DNA of 57,938 nt from Armatimonadota bacterium (GCA_020846715.1 JADLDK010000039.1:1-57938); one strand, 5' to 3'; positions 1 through 10,795 are shown, numbered from the stretch's first letter. Notes: generated from the sequence alone by a model not told the origin. A program made the numbers and translations.

Positions 1-128
1 ATAAGGACATCTTCCGTGAGCGATGGGACGCGTTTCGGATCTCTGTGGAACCAGACGGTCCGCAGAAATACGAGCCCGAGGCCGCCACAAAAGACCAGCG
101 CCGCAATTGTCAGAAGAAATGTGATCAC
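1..128 (-). CDS. Phosphatidylserine decarboxylase, N-terminal fragment (runs off left edge)
   Basis: The minus strand is open from a GTG at 128 to the window edge (42 codons). It reads as one hydrophobic segment followed by WFHRDPKRVP. That matches the FFRDPxRxxP motif just after the N-terminal membrane segment of phosphatidylserine decarboxylases, which make phosphatidylethanolamine at the inner membrane. The catalytic parts (SPADG region, GS(S/T) pyruvoyl site) lie outside the window, so the call rests on one motif and the membrane segment. It starts 31 bp after the stop of the ligase at 160-1149 and is probably co-transcribed with it. No clear ribosome binding site is visible; CTG or ATT codons a few triplets upstream are alternative starts. 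Confidence 0.5.
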   Translation of the reverse strand, partial: MITFLLTIAALVFCGGLGLVFLRTVWFHRDPKRVPSLTEDVL

Positions 129-159
129 GATAGACAGAATCTAGCTGAGACGCAGAAGC

Positions 160-1149
160 CTATGATTCGATGATAGCCTTCCAGGTGTAATACGGTAGTT
201 TGGGCACGAAGTATCCAGCAAGTCCTGCAGCGCCCGCAGCGATCTCTCCCAGCACATGCCGCCGCTTGACGGGATGAGGTGCGAACTCACCTCCACGGTA
301 GCTGCTGTCGACGGCTGAATATGCGGCTACGCTTCCCTGTTGCTGGTAGATATCCCAGAGCTGATCCGCCGGAGACGTGATAAAGAGTGACTCATCCACG
401 TCGCATATTTGCGACAACTCCCCGTAGAGCGTCTTGTGTCTCTCTGTGTAACCCTCAGACGCCGATATCCCTCGCATTTCGTTGTACTCTACAGGGTTGA
501 ACGGATACTCCACTCCCAGGGCTTCTATCGCGACCAGAGCCCTTATGAGCGCAAGGATTCTGTTGCGGTCCCAGGTCGGATCACAGACCCGGACCTCAAT
601 GGTGCCAAGTCGTTTGGAGTAGATAATGTCCTGAAAGCGCCGAGTCCGATCGGGAGTCAGGGGGCCGATGGCAAAGGAGTTGGCGATTCGGTAGGACTTC
701 CCATAGCGTCGCCCATTGACTCCTGGTGAGTTCGCTGTCAACAGCATGAGCAGTGGGAGAAAATGGACGATATTTCTGTAAGTGCGCTCTTTATTGCGGG
801 ATCCGACGTGTATCTGAAGCCCACAGACGTTCGAGGGGGTGTTTTGCTCGAGAAGATGTCCCACTGAGACGATCAGTCCGCTGGCGACGGAGCTGAGGTC
901 CTGGCGGCGCTTCGCAAGGTCTTCCAGAAGCGCCTCTGCATCTGTGTGGACGCCGGTAGAAATCTCAACGCCACTCATCAACCCGTGCCGAATGTCGCCC
1001 AGACGCGCAAAGTTGGACGCAGAGTGCACATAGTAGTATCTCGGGTTCTTTGCCAAGAGGCGTGCCAGATAGTACAGCGACCGCAGTGATGGTCGCTCAG
1101 GCTCGGTTATGAATACTTCTTCTTCAAGTCCAAGTGTCGGCATAGGCAT
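160..1149 (-). CDS. Glutamate-cysteine ligase family 2 (GCS2) carboxylate-amine ligase
   Basis: This 329-residue protein opens with GLEEEVFI near the N-terminus, the glycine plus acidic signature of the GCS2 family (YbdK/EgtA/GshA-like ATP-dependent carboxylate-amine ligases). It has the family's CGLQIHVG core near residue 110 and a TIEVRVCDPTW segment near residue 183. Such enzymes join an amino group to the gamma-carboxylate of glutamate in making gamma-glutamylcysteine or related thiols. The real substrate cannot be read from the sequence. Two Met codons are available at the start (1149 and 1143). An extended -10 promoter lies just upstream at 1173-1181. It precedes the partial psd gene. 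Family call is firm; specificity is open. Confidence 0.8.
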   Translation of the reverse strand: MPMPTLGLEEEVFITEPERPSLRSLYYLARLLAKNPRYYYVHSASNFARLGDIRHGLMSGVEISTGVHTDAEALLEDLAKRRQDLSSVASGLIVSVGHLLEQNTPSNVCGLQIHVGSRNKERTYRNIVHFLPLLMLLTANSPGVNGRRYGKSYRIANSFAIGPLTPDRTRRFQDIIYSKRLGTIEVRVCDPTWDRNRILALIRALVAIEALGVEYPFNPVEYNEMRGISASEGYTERHKTLYGELSQICDVDESLFITSPADQLWDIYQQQGSVAAYSAVDSSYRGGEFAPHPVKRRHVLGEIAAGAAGLAGYFVPKLPYYTWKAIIES

Positions 1150-1172
1150 CCATTCCCAGCAATCGCGCGGCT

Positions 1173-1181
1173 ATTATAACA
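1173..1181 (-). promoter_or_regulatory. Extended -10 promoter for the GCS2 ligase
   Basis: On the minus strand the sequence reads TGTTATAAT, a perfect extended -10 element, about 30 nt upstream of the ligase start. No good -35 hexamer is seen at the usual distance, which is usual for extended -10 promoters. Confidence 0.5.
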
Positions 1182-1353
1182 GATTACACAGCAGGAGATA
1201 GTCTCTCAGAAAGGACAATTTGGGCTGCGATATTGACGAACTGAGCCGCTTGGGCGTACATTGGTGATGCTCTGGCGACGAGTCTGCTACACTGCTACCC
1301 TTCGGTAACAGAAATGGCGACCCCAGGAGCAGGAACGGAAAAACACTGACATA

Positions 1354-2130
1354 GTGGCATTCAAATTTGCAGTCGTCAACCAGAAGGGCGGAGTCGGCAA
1401 GACTACCACAGCCGTCAACGTCGCCGCGTGCCTCGCGGTAGCCGGTGAAGACGTCCTGTTGATTGACGTAGATCCACAGGCCAACGCGACGACCGGCATC
1501 GGTCTTGATAAGAGTCGCATTGAGACAACCGTATACGACGCCATACTGGGTGGTCGGCCGCTAGAGGAAGCAATCGTGCCCTCGGCTATCCCTCACCTGG
1601 ACGTTGTCCCGTCGACTCTGGATCTGGCAGGAGCGGATATTGAGCTGATCTCGCTGATTTCACGCGAGTCTCGCCTGAAGAGTGCCCTGAGTTCGGTTGA
1701 GGAGCGGTATCGCTGGATTATCATGGACTGCGCGCCAGCTCTTGGCTTACTGACCATCAATGTTTTGACGGCGGCGAGATATGTGCTGATACCGATCCAG
1801 TGTGAATACTATGCGCTGGAGGGAATCAGCCAGCTCTTGAAGACGGTCGAACTCGTGCGGCGTGAGCTGAATCCATCTTTGGAGATTGCTCGCGTGGTGC
1901 TGACGATGTTCGATTACCGCACGAAACTGAGCCAGGATGTCGTGCGAGAGGTGCGAGATCACTTTGGTGAGCTGGTCTCGCCGACTGTTGTCCCGCGCAA
2001 TGTCCGTCTGTCGGAGGCGCCCAGTCATGGGTTGCCCATCGTACTGTATGATGCGCGGTCTAAGGGCGCAGAGAGCTATCGTCGACTTGCAGCGGAGGTG
2101 ATTCGATTTGGACAGGAAAGGTCTGGGTAA
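1354..2130 (+). CDS. parA: Chromosome-partitioning ATPase ParA (Soj)
   Basis: This 258-residue ParA/MinD-type ATPase has the deviant Walker A motif KGGVGKTTT at residues 11-19, the DVDPQAN switch motif near residue 39, and MDCAP (Walker B) near residue 125. With ParB it moves replicated origin regions apart by cycling on nucleoid DNA. The length is normal for the chromosomal type. The start is a GTG at 1354. The 3' end overlaps parB by 23 bp, so the two are one transcription unit, as usual for chromosomal parAB loci near the origin. Confidence 0.96.
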   Translation: MAFKFAVVNQKGGVGKTTTAVNVAACLAVAGEDVLLIDVDPQANATTGIGLDKSRIETTVYDAILGGRPLEEAIVPSAIPHLDVVPSTLDLAGADIELISLISRESRLKSALSSVEERYRWIIMDCAPALGLLTINVLTAARYVLIPIQCEYYALEGISQLLKTVELVRRELNPSLEIARVVLTMFDYRTKLSQDVVREVRDHFGELVSPTVVPRNVRLSEAPSHGLPIVLYDARSKGAESYRRLAAEVIRFGQERSG

Positions 2131-2983
2131 GGGACTTTCGGCGCTTATTCCCGGTAGCGGGACTCCAGCGACCGGGGTAAAGGAGATCGAGCTGAGTGCG
2201 ATCTCTTTCAACCCGTATCAGCCTCGGAAGAACCTTGACGAAGGGTCTATCGCAGAGCTTGCGGCGTCCATCCGTGAGCATGGTGTCATCCAGCCAATAG
2301 TGGTTCGAAGCGCCGGAGCAGGTCGGTACGAATTGGTGGCCGGCGAAAGACGCCTGCGCGCGGCGCGCTCGGCCGGATTGACGTCCATTCCCGTGATTCT
2401 GCGAGAGATGGCAGACCAGGAGTCGCTGGAAGTTGCTCTGATCGAGAACATTCAGCGCGAAGACATCAGTCCGCTGGATGCTGCGCGAGCCTATCGGCGT
2501 TTGATGGACGAGTTCGACTTGTCTCAAGAGGACGTAGCAGCGCGTGTGGGGAAGTCTCGTTCCGCGGTTGCCAATACCCTCCGATTGCTGCAATTGCCGG
2601 AAGCGATCCAGGCGCGCGTTGAAAAAGGGGAAATGACGGAAGGCCATGCGCGGGCATTACTATCGATTGTAAGCCCGGCTGGCCAAGCCCTGGTAGCAGA
2701 TGAAATTGTCCGCAAGCAGTGCTCAGTTCGGGAGGCAGAGAGACTCGCAAGAAGCTGGGCGTCATCGCTGGCAGGCCGGAATGTTTCACGTGAAACAAAT
2801 TCCCTCCCTGGCGTCGAGCCGAATCTAAAGGCTGTTGAAGACCAGCTCAGGCAGATACTCAAGACTCGAGTCCGGATTCGCTTTGGGGAAGACAGAGGGA
2901 CAATCGAGATCGAATTCTATGGTCAAGACGATCTCGATCGCCTGTTGACATTGCTCGCAGACAACTATCTCCCAGCACGCTAA
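2108..2983 (+). CDS. parB: Chromosome-partitioning protein ParB (Spo0J)
   Basis: This 291-residue ParB has RKGLGKGLSALIP at the N-terminus (the basic segment that stimulates ParA). The ParB/sulfiredoxin nuclease-like CTP-binding domain follows, with GERRLRAAR near residue 80 and ENIQREDISPLD near residue 116. Next comes the helix-turn-helix region (SQEDVAARVGKSRSAVANTLRLL) and a C-terminal dimer domain ending in FYGQDDLDRLL. The start is a TTG at 2108 inside the end of parA. The gene carries a perfect parS site at 2782-2797. Its stop is directly abutted by the stop of the convergent uracil-DNA glycosylase gene, leaving no intergenic base for a terminator. Confidence 0.96.
   Translation: MDRKGLGKGLSALIPGSGTPATGVKEIELSAISFNPYQPRKNLDEGSIAELAASIREHGVIQPIVVRSAGAGRYELVAGERRLRAARSAGLTSIPVILREMADQESLEVALIENIQREDISPLDAARAYRRLMDEFDLSQEDVAARVGKSRSAVANTLRLLQLPEAIQARVEKGEMTEGHARALLSIVSPAGQALVADEIVRKQCSVREAERLARSWASSLAGRNVSRETNSLPGVEPNLKAVEDQLRQILKTRVRIRFGEDRGTIEIEFYGQDDLDRLLTLLADNYLPAR
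2782..2797. promoter_or_regulatory. parS: parS centromere site inside parB
   Basis: TGTTTCACGTGAAACA is the perfect 16-bp palindromic consensus bound by chromosomal ParB. It lies in frame within parB and encodes VSRET in the linker before the C-terminal domain. A parS inside parB also occurs in other bacteria and places this part of the window near the replication origin. Confidence 0.93.
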
Positions 2984-3634
2984 CTATGGCTGGAAAAGAC
3001 CGCTCTCGCTTGCGTAATCGTCGGCTTTCTTGATCTCGATAACCTTCTGTCGAGCTGCTGCGATATCAGCGACAAGCGTGGCGCGTGCGTCCTGATAGGC
3101 TTGCCCGTGCTGCCGAAGGATGTAAGCCGGGTGCAGCGCAGCAATCGCCGCGCGTGCGAACGGAACTTCAAAGAACCTGCCTCTTTCCTGCATAATCTTG
3201 AAGTTCTTGTGGATAAGTGCATTAGCGGAGGATGCCCCGATACACATCACAACAAGCGGCTTGATAATCTCCAATTGCTGCTGTAGCCAGGGTGCGCAGG
3301 CTGAGACTTCTCCTGGAGTTGGAGGTCTGTTTTTTTTCCGTTTCCCTTCGAGCGTGCAAGCGCGACACTTGACGACGTTTGTGATGTAGACGTGCTTACG
3401 AGTTATTCGGTTTTCCGCCAGGCACTCGTCCAGGAGGGCGCCGGCACGCCCCACAAATGGCCGTCCCGTGAGGTCTTCTGTCTCCCCCGGTCCTTCTCCG
3501 ACAATCATCAGCGGCGTGTCCGGATTGCCCTCGCCGAACACCACATTCGTCCGTGTCTCGGAGAGATCACAGTTGCGGCAGTTGGAAGCTTCCCGGGCGA
3601 TTCTTGAAAGAGCTTCTGTAAGGGAGTCGTTCAC
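2984..3634 (-). CDS. Type-4 (Fe-S) uracil-DNA glycosylase
   Basis: This family 4 uracil-DNA glycosylase removes uracil from DNA and starts base excision repair. Visible features are the N-terminal CRNC pair and the motif GEGPGETEDLTGRPFVGRAG. A second cysteine group (KCRAC, then ACAPW) supplies the other ligands of the 4Fe-4S cluster, and HPAYILR near the C-terminus is the second uracil-pocket motif. The start is taken as the GTG at 3634 because GTGA there overlaps the HIT gene stop by 4 bp. A frame extension to 3679 exists but would run deep into the HIT gene. It is the last gene of the ligA operon, so two DNA-repair genes share the transcript. Length (216 residues) is typical. Confidence 0.9.
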   Translation of the reverse strand: MNDSLTEALSRIAREASNCRNCDLSETRTNVVFGEGNPDTPLMIVGEGPGETEDLTGRPFVGRAGALLDECLAENRITRKHVYITNVVKCRACTLEGKRKKNRPPTPGEVSACAPWLQQQLEIIKPLVVMCIGASSANALIHKNFKIMQERGRFFEVPFARAAIAALHPAYILRQHGQAYQDARATLVADIAAARQKVIEIKKADDYASESGLFQP

Positions 3635-4122
3635 GACTGTGGCTTCGATCTCTTGAGCGCTTCTCGCAGCTTGTCGCACACTGTCTGTAGCGCCTCCGGC
3701 AGCACTTTGGTATCCGCTACGACGGGCATGAAGTTCGTGTCTCCGTTCCAGCGAGGCACAAGATGGAAGTGGACATGCTCAGCAACTCCGGCTCCGGCAA
3801 CACGCCCCAGGTTGGCGCCGAAATTATACCCTTCAGGATTAGCTGTGAGCTTGAGGGTCTGTATGCACAGGTCTAGCATATCCATAATTTCGAGACGTTC
3901 GTCACGTGAAAGGTCTCCAATGCTGGAAGTGTGTTTATAGGGAGCTATCAGCACGTGCCCGTTGTTGTATGGAAAAGCATTCATCATAACGAAGGTGTGT
4001 TGCGCCCTGTGCACGATAAGTGCTTCTGAGTCCGCTAGACGCGGCTTATCACAAAAGATACAGCCCTCCGTCTCTCCGCGGTCGATGTACTGCATTCTCC
4101 ACGGTGCCCACAGTCGTTCCAT
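3631..4122 (-). CDS. HIT family nucleotide hydrolase/transferase
   Basis: This 163-residue histidine-triad protein of the Ap4A phosphorylase/hydrolase-like branch begins MERLWAPWRMQYI, typical of that branch. It has CIFC near residue 21 (half of a possible zinc site), NGHVLIAPYKH near residue 54, and the catalytic triad HVHFHLVPRW near residue 117, where the middle histidine is the nucleophile. Family members cleave dinucleoside polyphosphates or nucleotide phosphoramidates; the precise substrate is not readable. The ATG at 4122 overlaps the stop of the DUF1844 gene (TGATG), and its own stop overlaps the glycosylase start, so translation is coupled on both sides. Confidence 0.92.
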   Translation of the reverse strand: MERLWAPWRMQYIDRGETEGCIFCDKPRLADSEALIVHRAQHTFVMMNAFPYNNGHVLIAPYKHTSSIGDLSRDERLEIMDMLDLCIQTLKLTANPEGYNFGANLGRVAGAGVAEHVHFHLVPRWNGDTNFMPVVADTKVLPEALQTVCDKLREALKRSKPQS

Positions 4123-4575
4123 CAGGATGCGCCGCCCGACGGCGCTTTGGTAGATCTCTCGACAAAGTTGACACGCAAGTCAGCAAGGGCATTTTGGATC
4201 TCCCGGCGTGTTCGCTCATCAAGTGAGGGGCTCAGCTTCTCAGCCACTGCCTCAAAGGTATCGATGGCCAGTCGCGCCTGCCCAATATCCACAGTTGCCT
4301 CGGATGTTTCAGGGTTCATAATGACACCCATCCACTGCCACGCCGAAGTCGCGAGCAGATTCAACATATAAGCTAGCAAGCTTTCAACGTTTGGAGGGCC
4401 GAGAAGCTCGGGGTCCGTTTCCGAAGGGTCGGGCGTTGCCGCATTGGCCTCGGTCGAGACGCTAGAGTGCGAGGTTTCAGGTGTTGCGGCTGATTCCGCG
4501 TTCCGAGAAATGTCTGGCTGTGGTGGTTCAGTTTCGCCCAACCTGCGCTTGTCAACAATTTCAAATCCTTGCTCT

Positions 4576-4589
<14 letters not shown>
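4122..4589 (-). CDS. DUF1844 domain protein
   Basis: This small protein (155 residues) has an acidic, low-complexity Ser/Thr/Pro-rich N-terminal half. A C-terminal helical domain follows, with NVESLLAYMLNLLATSAWQWMG and DIGQARLAIDTFEAVAEKL, which matches the DUF1844 family. The function of that family is not known. The start is set at the ATG at 4589, preceded by GGAAGGAT. An in-frame TTG at 4607 is possible but less likely. It overlaps vanZ upstream by 14 bp and the HIT gene downstream by one base, inside a fully coupled five-gene operon. Confidence 0.85.
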
Positions 4590-7145
<2,556 letters not shown>

Positions 7146-7170
7146 TTATTATGCCCATCGATCGCTCGGA

Positions 7171-7199
7171 TTGCATTACGGGAGTGGTACCGGTATAGT
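7171..7199 (+). promoter_or_regulatory. Sigma-70-type promoter for nfeD-slipin
   Basis: TTGCAT, 17 bp, TATAGT. Spacing is ideal; it lies about 150 bp upstream of the nfeD start in the ligA-nfeD divergent region (7020-7348). Confidence 0.6.
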
Positions 7200-7348
7200 T
7201 CAGGCAAGTATCGAGAGTCCCTGCGGAAGATGTTCGTTTGCGTTGTACAGCGTGGAAAGCAAGCTCTCGCAGTCGACGCAGTCCTCGGATTGCGGTTTCT
7301 GGCATAGACTGAAACGGGGATAGGCAAAGACCTCGATTGATAACATTC

Positions 7349-8647
7349 ATGCGACGACCTGTAGCGGAAAAAAGCTGGGCCAGCACTGCCCTTCTCGCGC
7401 TTGTGCTGCTGGTGAGCGCGCAAGCGCACGCTCTGGCGGCCGGCATTGTCCGGGTTGTCCGCGTCGAAGGGTCAATCGATCCGGCAACTGCGGCCTATAT
7501 CCTGCGGGGAATTCGCACGGCCACCGAACACAAGGACGCACTGCTGCTCGTTGAGCTGGATACTCCGGGCGGTCTGGTGGACTCGACAAAAGACATCATC
7601 AAGGCTATGTTGGCCTCCCCGGTTCCGATAGCGGTGTACGTGGCGCCAGAAGGCGCGATGGCTGCTTCCGCCGGGACGTACATCACCGTCGCAGCTCAGA
7701 TAGCCGCTATGGCGCCAACAACTCACATAGGTTCTGCGACCCCGATCACAGGAGAAGGCAAGGACCTTCCCCGAAAAGTCACAAACGCGATGGCGAGCTA
7801 TATGGAGACGCTGGCTGAGCGCCGCGGGCGCAACGCGAAGTGGGCGGTGAAGGCGGTGCGAGAGGGTATCAGCGCAACGGAAACGGAAGCGTTGAAGCTC
7901 AACGTCATCGATCTCATTGCGAAGGATCGCACTCAGCTCCTCCAGAAGATTGATGGACGCTCGGTTGAAGTCGCGGGCGGCAAACACGTTACGCTGCGGA
8001 CAGAGCACGCTCCGGTTGAAGAGCTGCCAATCAATCCTCGTGAGTCATTGCTCCATTTTCTGGCCAACCCGATGGTGCTGGGCGTGCTCGTTCTTATTGC
8101 GATGTACGGGATAATCGCCGAAGTCTCCAACCCCGGGGCCATCTTTCCAGGAGTTGCGGGTGGTCTGGCGCTCATTCTCGTGTTGTTCAGCTCGAATGTT
8201 CTCCCTTTGAACTACACGGCGCTGCTTTTGATCTTCTTTTCGTTCATCCTCTTTGCTGTGGATGCCCATGTCGCAACCCACGGAGTCCTCACAACAGGAG
8301 GCGTGATCTCCCTTGCGCTTGGTCTGTTTCTCCTCGTTGACACCGACGAACCCATGTTCCGGATGTCCCTGTCCTTTGTCATCTCTGCAGCGATTGTAAG
8401 CGCTGTGCTGTTTACAACAGCAATCGGCGCTGGAATCCGGGCGCAGAAGCGCAAGGTTACTACGGGCCACGAAGGTCTAATTGGTTTGCTTGCCGAAGCT
8501 AGAACACCGTTGGCGCCGGTCGGGCGCGTGTTTCTGGAAGGTTCCTGGTGGACTGCTGAGGTTGAGGGCGGCGAGCCTGTTGAGGCTGGTCAGATGGTGC
8601 GGGTTGTGCGCGTGAAGGGTCTCAGACTGTTCGTTACGAAAGAGTAG
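7349..8647 (+). CDS. NfeD family membrane-bound serine protease (ClpP class)
   Basis: This long-form NfeD protein (432 residues from the ATG at 7349; an in-frame TTG lies at 7337) has a signal/anchor segment followed by a ClpP-like domain. Key parts are LVELDTPGGLVDST near residue 68, MAASAGTYI (nucleophilic Ser) near residue 108, and GRNAKWAVKAV (catalytic Lys region of the Ser/Lys dyad) near residue 158. Several TM segments and a C-terminal OB-like NfeD domain (VGRVFLEGSWWTAE) complete it. In archaea the partner protease cleaves stomatin. Here the slipin gene starts 4 bp after the stop, the classic NfeD-stomatin operon associated with membrane quality control. Confidence 0.93.
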   Translation: MRRPVAEKSWASTALLALVLLVSAQAHALAAGIVRVVRVEGSIDPATAAYILRGIRTATEHKDALLLVELDTPGGLVDSTKDIIKAMLASPVPIAVYVAPEGAMAASAGTYITVAAQIAAMAPTTHIGSATPITGEGKDLPRKVTNAMASYMETLAERRGRNAKWAVKAVREGISATETEALKLNVIDLIAKDRTQLLQKIDGRSVEVAGGKHVTLRTEHAPVEELPINPRESLLHFLANPMVLGVLVLIAMYGIIAEVSNPGAIFPGVAGGLALILVLFSSNVLPLNYTALLLIFFSFILFAVDAHVATHGVLTTGGVISLALGLFLLVDTDEPMFRMSLSFVISAAIVSAVLFTTAIGAGIRAQKRKVTTGHEGLIGLLAEARTPLAPVGRVFLEGSWWTAEVEGGEPVEAGQMVRVVRVKGLRLFVTKE

Positions 8648-8651
8648 GACT

Positions 8652-9446
8652 ATGGACTTTGCAAGTCTTCTTTTGGCTATTTATCAGTTTCTAGGCCCCA
8701 CGGTAGTGGTGATTATTGTCATTGCTATCCTGGTGATCCCCTCCGCCATTAAGGTGGTCAAAGAGTACGAGCGGGGCGTGGTGTTTCGCCTTGGCCGTCT
8801 GGTTGGCGTGCGTGGCCCTGGCCTGATCTATCTCATCCCTTACATTGAACAGATGGTCAAGGTGGACTTGCGCGTTGTGACCATGGACGTTGCCAGACAG
8901 GAGACAATGACGCGTGATAACGTTCCAGTCACAGTGGATGCGGTCATCTATTTTCAAGTCCTGAACCCGGCAGACGCCATTGTCAAAGTTGAGAACTTCT
9001 CCCGCGCGACAGCTTTGATCGCGCAGACGACTTTGCGCAGTATCGTGGGCCAGGTCGAGCTCGACTCCATTCTCGCTGAGCGCGACGAAGTGAACCAGCG
9101 GCTGCAGACGGTTATTGACGAGCAAACCGAGCCTTGGGGAATCAAGGTCAACGCCGTAGAGGTGCGCGATGTCGCTCTTCCCGAAGGGATGCGAAGGGCA
9201 ATGGCTCGCCAGGCGGAGACGGAGCGAGAGAGGCGCGCCAAAGTTATCAATGCGGAAGGCGAGTTTCAGGCCGCCGAGAAGCTGTCTCAGGCAGCCAGCA
9301 TTATCGGCGCAACGCCGGCGGCGTTGCAGCTTCGCTTCCTGCAGACTCTCAGCGAGATTGCCTCGGAGAACAACTCCACCACGATCTTTCCGCTGCCTAT
9401 CGAGCTCATTGAACCGTTCCTGAGAAGGAGCGCGCCACCGCAGTAG
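8652..9446 (+). CDS. Slipin (stomatin/prohibitin, SPFH domain protein)
   Basis: The 264 residues comprise one N-terminal TM segment (about 15-33), then the SPFH/band-7 domain starting KEYERGVVFRLGRLVGVRGPG. TVDAVIYFQVLNPADAI lies near residue 96, LRSIVGQVELDSILAERD near residue 127, and a C-terminal coiled-coil/oligomerisation helix (ETERERRAKVINAEGEFQAA) follows. Slipins form membrane-bound rings or scaffolds and are substrates or partners of NfeD proteases. The length and domain order are normal. It is translationally close to nfeD (4-bp gap). Confidence 0.95.
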   Translation: MDFASLLLAIYQFLGPTVVVIIVIAILVIPSAIKVVKEYERGVVFRLGRLVGVRGPGLIYLIPYIEQMVKVDLRVVTMDVARQETMTRDNVPVTVDAVIYFQVLNPADAIVKVENFSRATALIAQTTLRSIVGQVELDSILAERDEVNQRLQTVIDEQTEPWGIKVNAVEVRDVALPEGMRRAMARQAETERERRAKVINAEGEFQAAEKLSQAASIIGATPAALQLRFLQTLSEIASENNSTTIFPLPIELIEPFLRRSAPPQ

Positions 9447-9497
9447 TCCAGGTGTGCGGCATTTCCCCGTACAACTAACAGGATTTCCTGAAGGTAG

Positions 9498-9526
9498 TTG
9501 ACAGGACAGTGGCCGCGGCTTATCCT
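9498..9526 (+). promoter_or_regulatory. Strong sigma-70 promoter of the 9533-9793 RNA
   Basis: TTGACA, 17 bp, TATCCT: a consensus -35, ideal spacing and a good -10. No reading frame with a ribosome binding site follows. Transcription would start near 9533. Confidence 0.65.
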
Positions 9527-9532
9527 GAGGAG

Positions 9533-9793
9533 TGACAGTGGTTTCCAGCGCTCGTTGCGGGCAGGCTGCATCAAAGCGCTGCCTTTGCCAACGAGATTGT
9601 GCACAGCTATGAGGATGTCTGCGCGGTCCCAACCCGCGCAGCATGCGGTCGAAAGACTGCACTGGTTCCAGGACAGGTGGAAAGCCTTCAATTTGAGAAA
9701 GCGCCTCCTTCTGCCTGAGAGCCCAACTCCTGCCTCGGAGTTAGTATCTTGGCCGTTCCTGGTAATATCTGACAGAAGGTGCGGCCATTTTTT
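9533..9793 (+). ncRNA. Candidate stand-alone structured RNA of unknown family (about 260 nt)
   Basis: Between the slipin gene and a prepilin gene lies a unit with its own promoter (9498-9526) and a hairpin plus T7 terminator (9751-9793). Helices seen by eye are a closing stem (9539-9541/9668-9670 and 9545-9548/9662-9665) and arm A (9551-9557/9589-9595 with 9560-9564/9579-9583 nested). Arm B is an 8-bp CTGCGCGG/CCGCGCAG stem (9619-9626/9634-9641), and arm C is a 7-bp stem capped by a GAAA tetraloop (9644-9650/9655-9661). Arm C abuts the closing stem and could stack on it. A further 6-bp hairpin AACTCC/GGAGTT follows near 9725-9742. I find no signature of RNase P RNA, tmRNA, SRP RNA or a familiar riboswitch. 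6S RNA is the nearest alternative, but the multi-arm shape does not fit. Confidence 0.55.
9751..9793 (+). terminator. Intrinsic terminator of the 9533-9793 RNA
   Basis: GGCCG at 9751-9755 pairs with CGGCC at 9782-9786, with a short CCT/AGG extension across a mismatch. The stem is followed by ATTTTTTT. It could also end read-through from nfeD-slipin. Confidence 0.7.
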
Positions 9794-9863
9794 TGCGCTC
9801 TAAGCGGCCCTCCCCCTGTCCGGCCTCCAATTTTGCAACGACTTCTTGTTTTCTCTGTGCGAA

Positions 9864-9872
9864 TGCTATAAT
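9864..9872 (+). promoter_or_regulatory. Extended -10 promoter of the first prepilin gene
   Basis: TGCTATAAT fits the extended -10 consensus exactly. A weak -35 (TTCTTG at 9843-9848, 18-bp spacer) precedes it. This position excludes prepilin starts upstream of about 9880. Confidence 0.6.
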
Positions 9873-9920
9873 ACGGGTGTTATCGGGCATTCAGAGCTGA
9901 GTGGTATAAACGAGGACGTA

Positions 9921-10757
9921 ATGGTGGGCAACAGAGTTGAGACAAGGTGTGCAGTAAGCCTGGAATTTGGTGTTGAGGCGTCGCGAAGTATTTGCTTACT
10001 CCGCCGCCGGGCGGGCCGCAGAGGCTTCACCCTGATTGAGCTTCTCGTGGTCATTGCCATCATCGCCATTTTGGCGGCGATTCTCTTCCCTGTCTTTGCT
10101 GCCGCGCGAGACCGCGCCCGTGCGGCGGGCTGTCTGAGCAACCTGCATCAGATTGGGCTGGCATTCATTCAGTATTGTGACGATCACCAGGGATTTGTCC
10201 CGCGCGCCTGTGACGCTGAAGACCGGCACGACAATCCGAAGGCTGCTATGGCGCAGTTCCCGTACGTCTGGGACGCCCTGATGCCCTACAGCAAAAGCCA
10301 CGAGATATGGCGCGATCCGGCCGACAAGGGCTATAAGTGGTTGCGGCCGGACACGGGCCAGACCGGATGGCCGCCGGTAATCAAGAACGCGTATCGTCAG
10401 GTTGGCTGTAGCTATGCTTTTCGCACCAGCCTGGTCATCAAGAACTGGGATCAGCTCTACGGAGGTGGCCCGCCCGCGGGCTCCATCCGCCCTGTCAAGC
10501 TTCAGCAGATTCCGTTTCCATCGCGCGCGATTGTGTTTTACGATGCGCTTCAGTTCAGTGAGTCCAGCCCTCCTGGAGAGAGTGCGTGGCAGGCACAGTG
10601 GCACAATATGAAGTACCCGATCTTCGCCTGGAACACCGTGATGTCTGACGGCCACACTGAGGTCGTCACCAAAGACAAGCTCTACCACCCGAACGACAAC
10701 CCGTACAATAAGTGGCTTCTTAACGACTACTATATCCGCCCGGAATACCCTTACTAG
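9921..10757 (+). CDS. Type IV pilin-like prepilin, large Armatimonadota-type (DUF1559-like)
   Basis: This prepilin (278 residues) has the class III signal peptide [27 protein letters not shown]. Cleavage before Phe gives the conserved Glu at position +5, and the region runs on into [20 protein letters not shown]. The globular part ends in the family's H/DGH-type segment ([10 protein letters not shown]). Such proteins form type II/IV pilus-like surface fibres or pseudopilins; members occur in very many copies in Armatimonadota and Planctomycetes. The start at 9921 is chosen because the promoter at 9864-9872 overlaps the longer frame (from 9846) and GAGG lies 5 bp upstream. The leader is long (about 34 residues). 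It appears to be a single-gene transcript. Confidence 0.9.
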   Translation: MVGNRVETRCAVSLEFGVEASRSICLLRRRAGRRGFTLIELLVVIAIIAILAAILFPVFAAARDRARAAGCLSNLHQIGLAFIQYCDDHQGFVPRACDAEDRHDNPKAAMAQFPYVWDALMPYSKSHEIWRDPADKGYKWLRPDTGQTGWPPVIKNAYRQVGCSYAFRTSLVIKNWDQLYGGGPPAGSIRPVKLQQIPFPSRAIVFYDALQFSESSPPGESAWQAQWHNMKYPIFAWNTVMSDGHTEVVTKDKLYHPNDNPYNKWLLNDYYIRPEYPY

Positions 10758-10795
10758 GCCCTCCGACTCAGGAAAGTGTTTGCACTTGGACACAC

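Noticed and set aside
3899..3914. Second parS-like site
   Set aside because: It keeps only about 11 of 16 consensus positions, mostly TCACGTGAAA, and lies in the HIT coding sequence; too weak to call.
9533..9793. 6S RNA, RNase P RNA or cobalamin riboswitch
   Set aside because: No GAGGAAAGTCC-type RNase P core, no 6S-like single long stem with a central bubble, and no GCCCCCGCAACTGT or complete B12 box.
9498..9803. 101-codon plus-strand frame
   Set aside because: It begins within the promoter, has no ribosome binding site, and spans the hairpins of the structured RNA and its terminator.
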